38,450 nt of DNA from Bacteroidales bacterium UBA4814 (GCA_002402465.1 DHFW01000010.1:1-38450); one strand, 5' to 3'. Shown: positions 1 through 8,153, numbered from the stretch's first letter. The notes: generated from the letters alone by a model not told the origin. Program-made: numbers and translations.

Positions 1-159
1 ATTTATTTGAAAACCGGCTGTCCGACAAAGTTTATTTCCGTATTTTTATCCATGTTGATGTTTGTTTGTGTGGTAACTGCAAACATACAACATGGGGGTG
101 AAACCTTCTGGGAGTAACCCCTATTTTTTCATCATCAGAATTTTAGTCGGACACTACTG
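1..159 (-). mobile_element. Possible degraded end of an IS4-type insertion sequence
   Basis: On the minus strand an ATG at 53 opens a frame reading MDKNTEINFVGQPVFK, then a TAA at 5-3. The F-x-GQPxF pattern resembles, from memory, the N-terminus of IS4-type transposases of Bacteroidota. The stretch 141-159 (TTTTAGTCGGACACTACTG) looks like the kind of terminal sequence seen outside such genes. The early stop means the transposase would be broken, or that the likeness is chance. The rest of the element would lie left of the window. Nothing else is recognisable up to the first gene at 297, apart from AT-rich sequence that probably holds its promoter. Confidence 0.35.
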
Positions 160-296
160 AAAGTTAATAAATTATTTTTATTTTTAGGTATTTATCTACT
201 TAATTACTTGTTAATTTTAACTTGTTTTTCTAATCCTTTTTAGTGAAAACCTCTGCTCATATCACAATTAACCCTATATTTACAAAAAAAAACGCC

Positions 297-869
297 ATGG
301 AGAAATTTCCCAAACTCAGTTTGCTTTTCAGCATGCTTTTAGCGAACACTTTTGTTTTTGGTCAGGCTCCTGCCTCTAAAACGGGCATAATAGACCGTAT
401 CATTACTTTCTGGCCTTTTGTAGTGGTATTGGTATTGCTATTGCTCGCGGTGTTGTGGTATCAGCATATCAAGACCATGCGCAGGGGGCGCGACACAGGC
501 CGAAGAAGACCTGCCGGGCTAAACCCGGTCGTATTTCTCGGCATTGTTACCGTTTTTGCGGTGATTTTACTGGCCCTTCCCCTTTATCTCAACACCCTTG
601 AGGAAAAAATGGGCAAGGAACCCCAAGCAATCGAAATCGCCCCCGAAAACCGCATGGAAACCATTTTCATGGTAGAAGGTATGACCTGCACCGGATGTGA
701 AAATGCCATCGAAAAGCGGGTGGGTGGCCTTGAGGGAGTAGAATTGGTGGAAGCCGACCATGTGGCCATGCAAACCAGGGTGGTTTACGACAAATCCAGG
801 CTCACGGAAGAAGAAATAATTGCCACCATTGTTGATACCGGCTACTCCGTTACAGACAAGCAGGAATAA
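297..869 (+). CDS. MerTP-like membrane protein with C-terminal heavy-metal-associated domain
   Basis: This is a predicted inner-membrane protein of 190 residues. I take the ATG at 297 rather than the GTG at 243, because it places a signal-like hydrophobic segment (LSLLFSMLLANTFVFGQ) at the N-terminus. Two membrane segments follow (about residues 35-55 and 75-97), joined by a basic loop. The C-terminal 70 residues form an HMA domain with the metal motif GMTCTGC. The phrases WYQHIK and FLGIVTVFA match my memory of MerT-MerP fusion proteins of Bacteroidota, which import mercuric ion. The first MerT helix with its Cys-Cys pair and the loop cysteines are missing, so mercury transport is doubtful. 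It may bind copper or another soft metal. No mer or cop gene lies nearby. A clear terminator follows. Confidence 0.75.
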   Translation: MEKFPKLSLLFSMLLANTFVFGQAPASKTGIIDRIITFWPFVVVLVLLLLAVLWYQHIKTMRRGRDTGRRRPAGLNPVVFLGIVTVFAVILLALPLYLNTLEEKMGKEPQAIEIAPENRMETIFMVEGMTCTGCENAIEKRVGGLEGVELVEADHVAMQTRVVYDKSRLTEEEIIATIVDTGYSVTDKQE

Positions 870-901
870 ACCAAAAAGCAGCAGTTTATATCTAACTTTT
901 T

Positions 902-940
902 AAGCCACTGGTAATGCGCCAGTGGCTTGTTTTGTTTTAT
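902..940 (+). terminator. Intrinsic terminator after the HMA-domain gene
   Basis: A perfect 10-bp stem (AAGCCACTGG at 902-911 pairing with 919-928) closes a 7-base loop and is followed by a T-rich tract. It lies 33 bases after the stop of the HMA-domain gene and separates it from the next transcription unit. Confidence 0.85.
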
Positions 941-1078
941 ATTTTCCAACAAAAACTATTGAAATTAAATTATTTTACGTATATTTATAGTCAAAAGGGA
1001 CTCTTTAATCATTTTTCATAAATCACGTCTGTCTGATCCTGGACAGAAATTTCTTACCGACGTTTAAACCATACTCCA

Positions 1079-2245
1079 ATGCTAAAAAAACTTACTCTTT
1101 TGCTGCTGTTCTTTCCTGTAATAACAATAAATGCCCAGTTTAAGAGCATTCAGTACAATTACGAAAAAAACTGGCTGGGCGAGAAACAGCCCTTGCCCGC
1201 CGAGAGCCAGTGGATGCTCAACGGCATGCTGCCTGCTGGCATAGACATGGTGGAACTGGTACTTTACGGCTCTGCTGATTTTGATAAAAAGTCACTTTTT
1301 GCTGCCAATTACAGAAAGCCTGCAGATTACCAGGAGCAAAGCTTTTCCATACCAGTAAACTATGTACTCAGGGGAAATAACAAGTACACCCTGCGCATCA
1401 ATTATTTCAGGCCAGCCTCGCGCGAAGAGGTCAACCTTTTGGGAATAATGATCAGAGAAGCTATCGATTCATACCTTAACATGTCGGTGGTTTCGGGACG
1501 CAACAGCGTTTCCCTGGCAAAACATCCTCGGTTAATGCGGCAGGAACTCGACCAGATCGTATCAAAAGGCCTCGAACTTTACCGAAACAGGATAGGGGTC
1601 GAATTTCCGGGCTTTTCCGACCTGGTTTACAACAAGCTGGAGCGCATAAATGACCTGAGCCTGCGTCGGGCACGTTTCAATATTTTAAGCAAGGAGGGCG
1701 AAGACGACATGGCCCTGCGTGTGGCTTTCTTTCAGCAAAACCTCGAAGACCTTCAGCAATTGTGTGCGCATGAGGTGAACCAGTTCCTTGGATTTGATTT
1801 GCTGGTGCTGGCCGACTCGCGGGTGCTTCCCGACTACCCCAGCGAACCCACCCGCAACACACTTCCCATAAACTTCGGTTTTACCGGTATTTACAATAAA
1901 GGCGGATTCAGCGACATATCTTACGACAGCGCACCCTACGCCGGCATCTCATTTCCCTTAGGCAATCCTGCCCTTGCCGGCAAGTTCCGCAGCAACAGCT
2001 CCATTTCTGCCGGTCTTTTTCTTACCAATTTCGATTTTGGCGATGGCCGAGAAATTACCGGGCCGCTGATCGGGCGTCCTGTTTATGTGGCCTACGGTTA
2101 CAAAACAGCCTACTTCCTCAGATTCAATGCTGGCATGGCCATCCTGCAGGAAGAAAAGAACAACAACTCCAGCAGCAAAATATTCGTTAAGCCCTTTGTG
2201 GGGCTGAGCCTCGAACTCAATCTCTGGCTGGGTCTGAGCCGTTAA
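1079..2245 (+). CDS. Exported protein of unknown function with a barrel-like C-terminus
   Basis: I do not recognise this 388-residue protein. It begins with a signal peptide (MLKKLTLLLLFFPVITINA, likely cut before QF). The middle, about residues 120-240, is rich in Leu, Arg and Glu and looks helical. The last 120 or so residues alternate polar and hydrophobic residues with many Gly and aromatic residues (for example VYVAYGYKTAYFLRF) and end in ELNLWLGLSR, which suggests a few outer-membrane beta strands. The next gene, an OmpA-family protein, starts 82 bases downstream on the same strand with no terminator between them, so the two are probably co-transcribed. A periplasmic or outer-membrane role is inferred from location signals only. 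Confidence 0.8.
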   Translation: MLKKLTLLLLFFPVITINAQFKSIQYNYEKNWLGEKQPLPAESQWMLNGMLPAGIDMVELVLYGSADFDKKSLFAANYRKPADYQEQSFSIPVNYVLRGNNKYTLRINYFRPASREEVNLLGIMIREAIDSYLNMSVVSGRNSVSLAKHPRLMRQELDQIVSKGLELYRNRIGVEFPGFSDLVYNKLERINDLSLRRARFNILSKEGEDDMALRVAFFQQNLEDLQQLCAHEVNQFLGFDLLVLADSRVLPDYPSEPTRNTLPINFGFTGIYNKGGFSDISYDSAPYAGISFPLGNPALAGKFRSNSSISAGLFLTNFDFGDGREITGPLIGRPVYVAYGYKTAYFLRFNAGMAILQEEKNNNSSSKIFVKPFVGLSLELNLWLGLSR

Positions 2246-2327
2246 TCCTTTTCATTCAGGTCGCTTTCGCAGAAAAGGACGAAACTGCACCGAAAATCGA
2301 ATTACTAACTGGCAAATACCCATCACG

Positions 2328-4154
2328 ATGAAAAAAATAATATTTACCCTAACCATATTCCTCAGCATTTGGCAGGTGCAAGGGCAAACCGACATTTTCA
2401 ACTGGAAACTTTCAGCCGGAGCATCTACTTTCAGGTTCGACAATGCCTTTGGTTTTCCGAAAGACTTCAAATCAACTGCCGCCAACCTTCACCTGGAGCG
2501 CAGCCTCAACCGCAGCTTCAGCGCAGGGATCAGCCTCTTTGCCGGGAAGCCGGCTGGTGGCGACCTGAAAAAAGCGGGCTATGGTGCCCTTACCCTGGGC
2601 TTTCGGTGGGATAATGGCTGGCTGCTTGGCGAACGTGTCTTTGTGGCGCCTTTTCACACCATTGAAGCCGGCTACCTGGCCGGAGAAACCCGTACCGATG
2701 CTTCTGACAGCTACGAGTTTGCCGCCGGCATGACCCACGGGCTGAAATTCAGGTTTAGCGACCGCTTCTCTGCCCGAATCGCCACGGGCCTGTATTACCC
2801 CAATAACGACAGCCAGGGTAACAAACTTTCCGACTTGAATTTTTACCAGCAATGGCAGCTGGGCCTCTCTTACCATTTTGGAGCCAGGAAAATAAGTTAC
2901 CGCGGACCGGTGTTTAATGCAGGAGATTTTTTCCCGGTGCGGCCAGGCACGGAAGCGAAAGATCAGCTGATTCCTTTTGACGAATTGGAGGGTATTCCCC
3001 AGCCAATTATTCGCCCCAGGGTGGTTGAAGAAGAAAAGGTAATAATGCACAGAACTGTTACCCAGCCCGAAGATAATCGCATCGACATTTCGCTGAGCGA
3101 TACGCTGATCCAGATCAGGGTTAGTGAAGGCGAAGCGGTGACAATCAACATTTGGTCGCAAAAACTCGGGCAACAGCGTTTCATTGAAAAAGAAAAACAG
3201 GTGGTGATCGACAGTAAAGAAGCTGAAGAAGCCCCCGCCGGAGAGGTAGAAGAGAAATCTGAAACAGTTTACCCTGAAAGCCCCTCAGAGCCAGCTGAAA
3301 ATGTCAAAGCAGAAACCATTGAAAAAGAGGTTGAGGTTGCGCGCGGGGAGGTAGTTACTGAAACCAAACAAGCTGCCCCATTAGAAACTGAAATTATTAC
3401 AGAGGAAGTTTCTGAAAAAGAAACAGAAACAATAAGGCAAACCGAGGCAAAGGCGGTGACAACTAAAACCCAAATAAAACCAAAGGAACAGGAGGAAGTG
3501 GTTGAAGAGCAAGAAGAAATTGAAGAAACAAAAGAAATTGAAACAGCAGAAGAAGTTCAGTCCGAAATAAAGCAAACTGAAACTGTAACTGAGGAAGTAT
3601 TTTCTGAAACAAAAATTGAAAAGCCGCTTGTGTCTGCCAAAGAAAAACAGGAAAAAACCTCGACCGTGAAAACTCCTGTTCCAATGACCAAACAGCAGAC
3701 TGGTGAAGAAGTGGCTGCTGAAGAAACCGTTGAACCGGTGGTGGAAGCAACTGAAAGGCCTGCAATTGTTTCGGATGTCGTTCTTGTGCAGGTACCCGAC
3801 TCGCTAATGGCACGTTATCCGGTGATCCTTACCTTCCCCTTGAACAGCGCTGCGTTGCAGGAGTCGCATCAGGAAACACTGGAACAAGTGGCGGCTGATC
3901 TTGAGGCCTATCCGCTGCTCTTAAGCAAAATTTCGGGCTATACCGACAAAAGCGGCGATCCGATTTACAACATGATCTTGTCGGGCAGGCGCGCAGAAGC
4001 CGTCCTGAATTTTTTGATGGACTGCGGGATCGACCCAGTCCGGCTGAGTACAGAAGCCCTGGGCGATCAATTCTCTTTCGAGGAATTCAGTGAAGAAGAG
4101 CGCCGGGTTGAAATTCATCTGATTTCTACCCCCGAGCCCGATGAGGAGCCCTGA
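2328..4154 (+). CDS. OmpA-family outer-membrane protein with long acidic linker
   Basis: The 608-residue product has a signal peptide (cut near residue 20), an N-terminal region of about 160 residues resembling a small beta-barrel, and a C-terminal OmpA domain from about residue 485. The OmpA domain carries the usual pattern (FPLNSAAL, SGYTDKSGD, SGRRAEAV, EERRVEI) that holds peptidoglycan. Between these, about residues 285-480 form a Glu/Lys/Thr/Val-rich low-complexity segment, written in purine-rich A-heavy codons unlike the rest of the gene. OmpA-family proteins tether the outer membrane to the wall; the long linker may span the periplasm. The gene ends 4 bases from the convergent glycosyltransferase gene. 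Confidence 0.9.
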   Translation: MKKIIFTLTIFLSIWQVQGQTDIFNWKLSAGASTFRFDNAFGFPKDFKSTAANLHLERSLNRSFSAGISLFAGKPAGGDLKKAGYGALTLGFRWDNGWLLGERVFVAPFHTIEAGYLAGETRTDASDSYEFAAGMTHGLKFRFSDRFSARIATGLYYPNNDSQGNKLSDLNFYQQWQLGLSYHFGARKISYRGPVFNAGDFFPVRPGTEAKDQLIPFDELEGIPQPIIRPRVVEEEKVIMHRTVTQPEDNRIDISLSDTLIQIRVSEGEAVTINIWSQKLGQQRFIEKEKQVVIDSKEAEEAPAGEVEEKSETVYPESPSEPAENVKAETIEKEVEVARGEVVTETKQAAPLETEIITEEVSEKETETIRQTEAKAVTTKTQIKPKEQEEVVEEQEEIEETKEIETAEEVQSEIKQTETVTEEVFSETKIEKPLVSAKEKQEKTSTVKTPVPMTKQQTGEEVAAEETVEPVVEATERPAIVSDVVLVQVPDSLMARYPVILTFPLNSAALQESHQETLEQVAADLEAYPLLLSKISGYTDKSGDPIYNMILSGRRAEAVLNFLMDCGIDPVRLSTEALGDQFSFEEFSEEERRVEIHLISTPEPDEEP

Positions 4155-4158
4155 GCCT

Positions 4159-5280
4159 TTATGCTTTCCACGAAGGCTTCAGGAAAAAACCATAGAACAG
4201 CGAAGCGGATACATAGAAGGGATACACCAGCGAGAGTGCCGGATACAGCCACATCAATTCTCGCTTTCGAAGAAAGCCTGAAACACTGAACATGATCGGG
4301 AAATCAATCAGGGCCTTGAAAACCAATGCCATCAGGGCGGTCGTCAGCAGCGAAACAGAAAAAAACAACCCCCAAATAATGCCTGCTGCAATAATCAGGC
4401 TGTAGCCCGCCACAACAAATCCGGTGACAAGGGTAAACCCATCGCGGTAACCGCCGGCCTTGCCGGCCCAACGGCCTCGCTGCTGCAGAAACTCCTTCAA
4501 GTTAACTGAAGCACGTGTATAGACCAAACCTCCGTGGCTTTTCAGAAAGGAAATCCGGGCACCTTTCAGCTTTTTGAATTTGTGCAGCAAAAACACATCA
4601 TCGCCCGAAGCATAATTTTCATTTCCGGCATAACCTCCCACTTTTTCAAAATAATCCTTGCGGAAAGCCAGGTTGGCACCATTGCACATTATGGGTTTCC
4701 CGATGGAGGCTGCACCTGCTGTGCTTCCGGTTAGGCTCATAAACTCCAGCGCTTGCATTTGCGAAAACAACGATTTTGACGGAATCACAGACACCTGCCC
4801 AATCACCATGTCTGGTTGCTCCTGTTCAATAAAACCGGCAAGGCTCTGCAGCCAGTGCCGGCCCATAATACAGTCGGCATCAACAGTAACAATCCATGGA
4901 TTTGCCGCCTTTTCAATTCCCAGAGACAGGGCGTTCTTTTTCCCTGCTTCACGCTTAAACTGATCAGCTCTCAGCAAGCGCACATTGGTTAAAAAACCTG
5001 ATGCAATTTTGCGTTCTATTATGGAGGCGGTGGTATCGGACGAATGGTCATCAACCACGATCACTTCGTACTGCCCTTTTGGGTATTCCTGATTGCGAAG
5101 CAGGATAAGCAGCCGCATAATATTACTGGCTTCGTTGCGAACAGGAATAATCACTGAAAAAGAAACATCATTGTTCTCTTTGTGCCAAAATACGGGCAGG
5201 CGTATCCAACCATAAGTGAACCAGGCAATCAGCCCAGCATAAAGAAGCGCAAACCCAGAAAAAACCAGAACAAAAGTCAT
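4159..5280 (-). CDS. Family 2 glycosyltransferase, membrane-bound
   Basis: This GT2 enzyme of 373 residues should transfer a sugar from a nucleotide donor at the inner face of the cytoplasmic membrane. It has an N-terminal membrane helix (residues 1-22), the GT-A fold start SVIIPVRNE (42-50), VDDHS (76-80), the metal-binding DAD (134-136), a QRGRW motif typical of processive-type GT2 enzymes, and two or three C-terminal membrane helices. I chose the ATG at 5280 because the open frame upstream of it reads back into the preceding gene, whose stop is at 5288-5286. The 5-base gap implies one transcript with that UPF0104-type gene. The substrate is unknown; a lipid-linked or lipid-modifying product is a reasonable guess from the partner. 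Confidence 0.88.
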   Translation of the reverse strand: MTFVLVFSGFALLYAGLIAWFTYGWIRLPVFWHKENNDVSFSVIIPVRNEASNIMRLLILLRNQEYPKGQYEVIVVDDHSSDTTASIIERKIASGFLTNVRLLRADQFKREAGKKNALSLGIEKAANPWIVTVDADCIMGRHWLQSLAGFIEQEQPDMVIGQVSVIPSKSLFSQMQALEFMSLTGSTAGAASIGKPIMCNGANLAFRKDYFEKVGGYAGNENYASGDDVFLLHKFKKLKGARISFLKSHGGLVYTRASVNLKEFLQQRGRWAGKAGGYRDGFTLVTGFVVAGYSLIIAAGIIWGLFFSVSLLTTALMALVFKALIDFPIMFSVSGFLRKRELMWLYPALSLVYPFYVSASLFYGFFLKPSWKA

Positions 5281-5285
5281 AATTT

Positions 5286-6308
5286 CTAGTAAGACATTTT
5301 TAATTTTCCGCTGAGCGAGAGAACGGCACCCAGCATTCCCGGAAGGGCCAGGTTGACAAACCATAGCAGCAGTGTAGCTGATACAATGGTGAGTTCCATA
5401 GCAGGGAAGCCAGCCAGCTTTTCGCCAAGATACAGGGAGAAGACAAAAAGAGCAACTGAACCTCGTATTCCGGCCTCTGCCAAGCCAGAAACTGGTATGC
5501 CAACCATGATCAGATAAATAATACTCAACACCATAAAGGTATCGTAAATCATAAGTTGAATGCCAAACAAAGTCAACAACAAATGAAACTGCGTAATGAA
5601 AATAAAGTAACGCAGTGCACTGAGCGAGAACAAAACGGCCATTTCTTTTTTGGTCAGGGTCATAACCACTTCTATGATCTTCAGCCGTTTTGGAAACCAG
5701 CTTTTTTGCTGAAGCCAGCCAAAAAAACTTTTTGCATAAAGCACCAGCACAACGGCCAATACCAAAGCCAGCCCCGAATAAAGCAGCAGTTGCCCTTCGC
5801 GCGAAGTGCTGTAATTGCCGGCCTTTCCAACCAGCGCCAAAGCTACGCCCACATGACCGAACAACAATGTAATCAGAAACTGTGTAAAACTACCTGCAGT
5901 GTTAATTACCATGCCACCCACCTGGTTTTCGGGTTTCAGCACCACCACTCTTCCGGCAAACTCGCCTGAACGCCGCGGCGTAATCATGCCGAGGCTGATT
6001 CCGAATAGCACTCCGGCATAGGCTTGCCTGAGGCTAACCGGTTCAAAACGCTGCGCAAGCTGTTGCCATTTGAGGGCTTCCAGAAGCCAATTAATCAGCA
6101 TCAGTGCCAGCACAGCCAAAATTAAAGCCACCGACAACAACGACCATGAAACCGACTGCCGCCAGTACAAAAGCTGATCAGCAGGAATATTACTCACCGA
6201 AAAAAAAATGTAACCCAAAGCTGCCATCGGCAACACATAGCGGATAACCACCCAAAATATTTTCAGTACTTTTGTTTTACCCTCCCGGGGGTGGTCACCT
6301 TTAAACAT
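5286..6308 (-). CDS. UPF0104 / lysylphosphatidylglycerol synthase TM-region family protein
   Basis: This integral membrane protein of 340 residues has about seven or eight hydrophobic helices and the family's conserved stretch around GISLGMITPRRSGEFAGR. The fold is shared with the flippase-like part of MprF and with YbhN. It lacks the cytosolic aminoacyl-transferase half of MprF, so it is not a lysyl-PG synthase. Stand-alone members are often beside glycosyltransferases, as here, and are suspected to move or present lipids. It is first in a two-gene minus-strand operon and lies head to head with ruvC: only 8 bases separate the two start codons, so the ruvC promoter must lie within this gene's first codons and its own within ruvC. 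Confidence 0.85.
   Translation of the reverse strand: MFKGDHPREGKTKVLKIFWVVIRYVLPMAALGYIFFSVSNIPADQLLYWRQSVSWSLLSVALILAVLALMLINWLLEALKWQQLAQRFEPVSLRQAYAGVLFGISLGMITPRRSGEFAGRVVVLKPENQVGGMVINTAGSFTQFLITLLFGHVGVALALVGKAGNYSTSREGQLLLYSGLALVLAVVLVLYAKSFFGWLQQKSWFPKRLKIIEVVMTLTKKEMAVLFSLSALRYFIFITQFHLLLTLFGIQLMIYDTFMVLSIIYLIMVGIPVSGLAEAGIRGSVALFVFSLYLGEKLAGFPAMELTIVSATLLLWFVNLALPGMLGAVLSLSGKLKMSY
6267..6274 (+). promoter_or_regulatory. Probable promoter -7 box for ruvC
   Basis: TACTTTTG matches the Bacteroidota -7 consensus TAnnTTTG and would start transcription near 6281, about 36 bases before the ruvC start. It lies inside the 5' coding part of the divergent UPF0104-type gene. No clear -33 element was seen. 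Confidence 0.45.
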
Positions 6309-6316
6309 AGAAGAAT

Positions 6317-6877
6317 TTGGATTTTGACAAAATCATACTAGGCATTGACCCGGGCACCAGCAATATGGGTGTGGGCGTGGTTGGAATAAGAAAACAAAAG
6401 GCCGAAGTCATTGCCATGGATATTTTAAAACTTGAGAAACTTTCGAATCATCCGCTGAAACTAAAAAAGATCTTCGAAACGGTACTTCGCAATATTGATC
6501 ACTACAAACCCGACGAGCTGGCCATTGAAAGCCCTTTTTTTGGCAAAAACGTGCAGTCGATGCTCAAACTGGGCAGGGCCCAGGGAGTGGCCATTGCGGC
6601 GGCATTGTATCGCGACATTCCGGTGTTCGAATATTCGCCCCGCAAAATCAAGCAATCGATAACCGGCACGGGCAGCGCCTCAAAAGAACAGGTGGCAGCC
6701 ATGCTTCAGCATATTCTGGGCATTGTCGAACTGCCAAAATACTTCGATACCACCGATGCCCTGGCCGTGGCCATGTGTCATTTTTTTCAAAATAAAAGCG
6801 GTACCCAGGACAGCCAAACCACTTACACCGGCTGGAAAGCCTTCATTAGCGAAAACCCCGGCCGGGTAAGTAAATAA
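6317..6877 (+). CDS. ruvC: Holliday junction resolvase RuvC
   Basis: RuvC is the dimeric endonuclease that cuts four-way DNA junctions made by recombination, working with RuvAB. The 186-residue sequence has the RNase H-like fold and all four expected acidic residues: D11 in GIDPGTS, E71 in AIESPFF, and D144 and D147 in FDTTDALAVAMCH. The start is TTG at 6317. An in-frame stop lies just upstream (6308-6310), and the next Met would remove the catalytic D11, so TTG is effectively forced. The gene converges on the HIT gene with 2 bases between stops. No ruvA or ruvB lies in the window, which is common in Bacteroidota. Confidence 0.95.
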   Translation: MDFDKIILGIDPGTSNMGVGVVGIRKQKAEVIAMDILKLEKLSNHPLKLKKIFETVLRNIDHYKPDELAIESPFFGKNVQSMLKLGRAQGVAIAAALYRDIPVFEYSPRKIKQSITGTGSASKEQVAAMLQHILGIVELPKYFDTTDALAVAMCHFFQNKSGTQDSQTTYTGWKAFISENPGRVSK

Positions 6878-6879
6878 TC

Positions 6880-7275
6880 TTACTCCATATGGCTGGCCAC
6901 CCGTTCAGCAATCATTTTGAACTCTTCGGGGCTCAGCTTCAGCTTGGGTTTGCGGAAATCGATATCGTAAATGCCGTTGATTGGAACCAGGTGAATGTGG
7001 GCGTGAGCCACCTCAAGTCCGATCACCGCCACCCCGATCTTTTCACACTGAATACATTTCTTGAGCGATACAGCCACCTTTTTGGCATAGAGAAACAGGC
7101 CCTGGTATTCTTCGTCCTCCATATCAAAAATATAATCGGTTTCCTTTTTGGGAATTACCAGCGTATGACCCTTAGCCAGAGGGTTAATGTCGAGAAAAGC
7201 CAGGTAGCGATCGTCTTCTGCCACTTTATAGCATGGTATCTCACCGGCCACAATGCGTGAAAATATACTTGCCAT
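6880..7275 (-). CDS. HIT-family (histidine triad) nucleotide-binding protein
   Basis: This 131-residue protein belongs to the Hint branch of the histidine-triad family, small enzymes that hydrolyse nucleoside phosphoramidates and adenylates such as AMP-lysine. The signature H91-A-H93-I-H95 (in VAHAHIHLVP) holds the catalytic histidine. The N-terminal MASIFSRIVAGEIPCYKV is the usual start of the family, so I place the start at ATG 7275 and not at an upstream Met that would add seven non-homologous residues. Two cysteines (CIQC, about 74-77) could form a metal site but are not the N-terminal zinc pair of some HIT proteins. A terminator and a new promoter lie between this gene and greA, so it is probably transcribed on its own. 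Confidence 0.93.
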   Translation of the reverse strand: MASIFSRIVAGEIPCYKVAEDDRYLAFLDINPLAKGHTLVIPKKETDYIFDMEDEEYQGLFLYAKKVAVSLKKCIQCEKIGVAVIGLEVAHAHIHLVPINGIYDIDFRKPKLKLSPEEFKMIAERVASHME

Positions 7276-7298
7276 GTTTGTTTGATTTTGCAACAAAC

Positions 7299-7306
7299 CA
7301 AAATTA
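7299..7306 (-). promoter_or_regulatory. Probable promoter -7 box for the HIT gene
   Basis: Read on the minus strand, TAATTTTG fits TAnnTTTG and would give a start near 7292 and a leader of about 17 bases. It directly abuts the T-tract of the greA terminator. Confidence 0.45.
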
Positions 7307-7308
7307 AT

Positions 7309-7348
7309 AAAAAAATGCCGGATGGCTTGTTTGCAAAACCATCCGGCA
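7309..7348 (-). terminator. Intrinsic terminator of greA
   Basis: On the minus strand a perfect 10-bp stem (TGCCGGATGG at 7316-7325 pairing with 7339-7348, 13-base loop) is followed at once by seven T residues. It starts 21 bases after the greA stop. Confidence 0.92.
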
Positions 7349-7368
7349 ATAAAATGATGGACAATATC

Positions 7369-7842
7369 TTACCTGGAAATTTCCATTATTTCGAACGATA
7401 ACAACCCGGCCGGAACCTTGATGTCGACCACATCGCCAACGGCCTTGCCGAGCAATCCCCTTGCCACGGGAGAGTTTACCGATATTTTACCGTTTTTTAT
7501 ATCGGCCTCATTTTCAGGCACGAGGGTATACGACATTTCAGCTTTATTTTTCAGGTTTTTTAGCTTAACCTTCGAAAGAATAGAAATCTTGCTTTCGTCA
7601 ATCTGGCTCTCGTCAATAACCCGGGCATTGCTTAGCACAGTCTCGAGCTTGGAAATGCGAAGCTCGAGCATGCCCTGGGCGTTTTTGGCTGCATCATACT
7701 CGGCGTTTTCCGAAAGATCGCCCTTTTCGCGGGCTTCTGCAATTTGCTGAGAGATAGCAGGCCGCTCAACCGACTTCAGTCTCTCAAGCTCATCCCTGAG
7801 CTTATCTAATCCTTCTTTTGTAAAATATTTAACTTCGTTCAT
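7369..7842 (-). CDS. greA: Transcription elongation factor GreA
   Basis: GreA rescues backtracked RNA polymerase by entering the secondary channel and stimulating cleavage of the transcript 3' end. The 157-residue length is standard. The N-terminal coiled coil holds the conserved GDLSENAEYDAAK, whose acidic residues (D, E) act at the polymerase active site. The C-terminal globular domain shows SPVARGLLGKAVGDVV. The start at 7842 (MNEVKYFTKEGLDKL) fits the family. The gene ends in a strong terminator. Upstream is the longest noncoding stretch of the window, so its promoter and any leader lie there; I found no exact -7 box. Confidence 0.96.
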   Translation of the reverse strand: MNEVKYFTKEGLDKLRDELERLKSVERPAISQQIAEAREKGDLSENAEYDAAKNAQGMLELRISKLETVLSNARVIDESQIDESKISILSKVKLKNLKNKAEMSYTLVPENEADIKNGKISVNSPVARGLLGKAVGDVVDIKVPAGLLSFEIMEISR

Positions 7843-8055
7843 TTCCTTGGGTTTTTGTATTAATTATAATGCTTTCAACATACAACCTGTGTATGATTTT
7901 GTTTTTGGGACCTGAAAAGCTGGTTTTTAACTACTGATGGTTTTATTTCGGTCCCCTTGTCAGTAAAAACATTGAAGGTGAGACCGGCAGGTTGTTCTGG
8001 GGTGAGGAAGTATTTCTGGCTAAAAAAAACTCAATATCCACATTTACTTTGCACC

Positions 8056-8153
8056 CATTGCTAACACCCTGTTTGCCCACTCCAGGCGGGCTGGAAGGAG
8101 ACAGAAGCATTGTATGACTTGGCAATGAGTTCATTTCACTTATTATTTTTTTT
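8056..8153 (+). ncRNA. Candidate structured small RNA with U-run end
   Basis: Nested complementary segments could fold into one long stem: CATTGC (8056-8061) with GCAATG (8122-8127), CTGT (8069-8072) with ACAG (8101-8104), and CTCC (8080-8083) with GGAG (8097-8100). Eight T residues (8146-8153) end the stretch. A near-consensus box TTACTTTG (8044-8051) lies just upstream. No known RNA family is recognised, and the pairings are short enough to arise by chance. Confidence 0.2.

Noticed and set aside
243..296. GTG start extending the HMA-domain protein by 18 residues
   Set aside because: The extension is hydrophilic and would bury the signal-like segment; the ATG at 297 gives a normal exported N-terminus.
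7943..8134. 63-codon minus-strand frame in the noncoding stretch
   Set aside because: Low-complexity Ser/Pro-rich sequence, no fitting promoter or homologous look; overlaps the candidate RNA structures.
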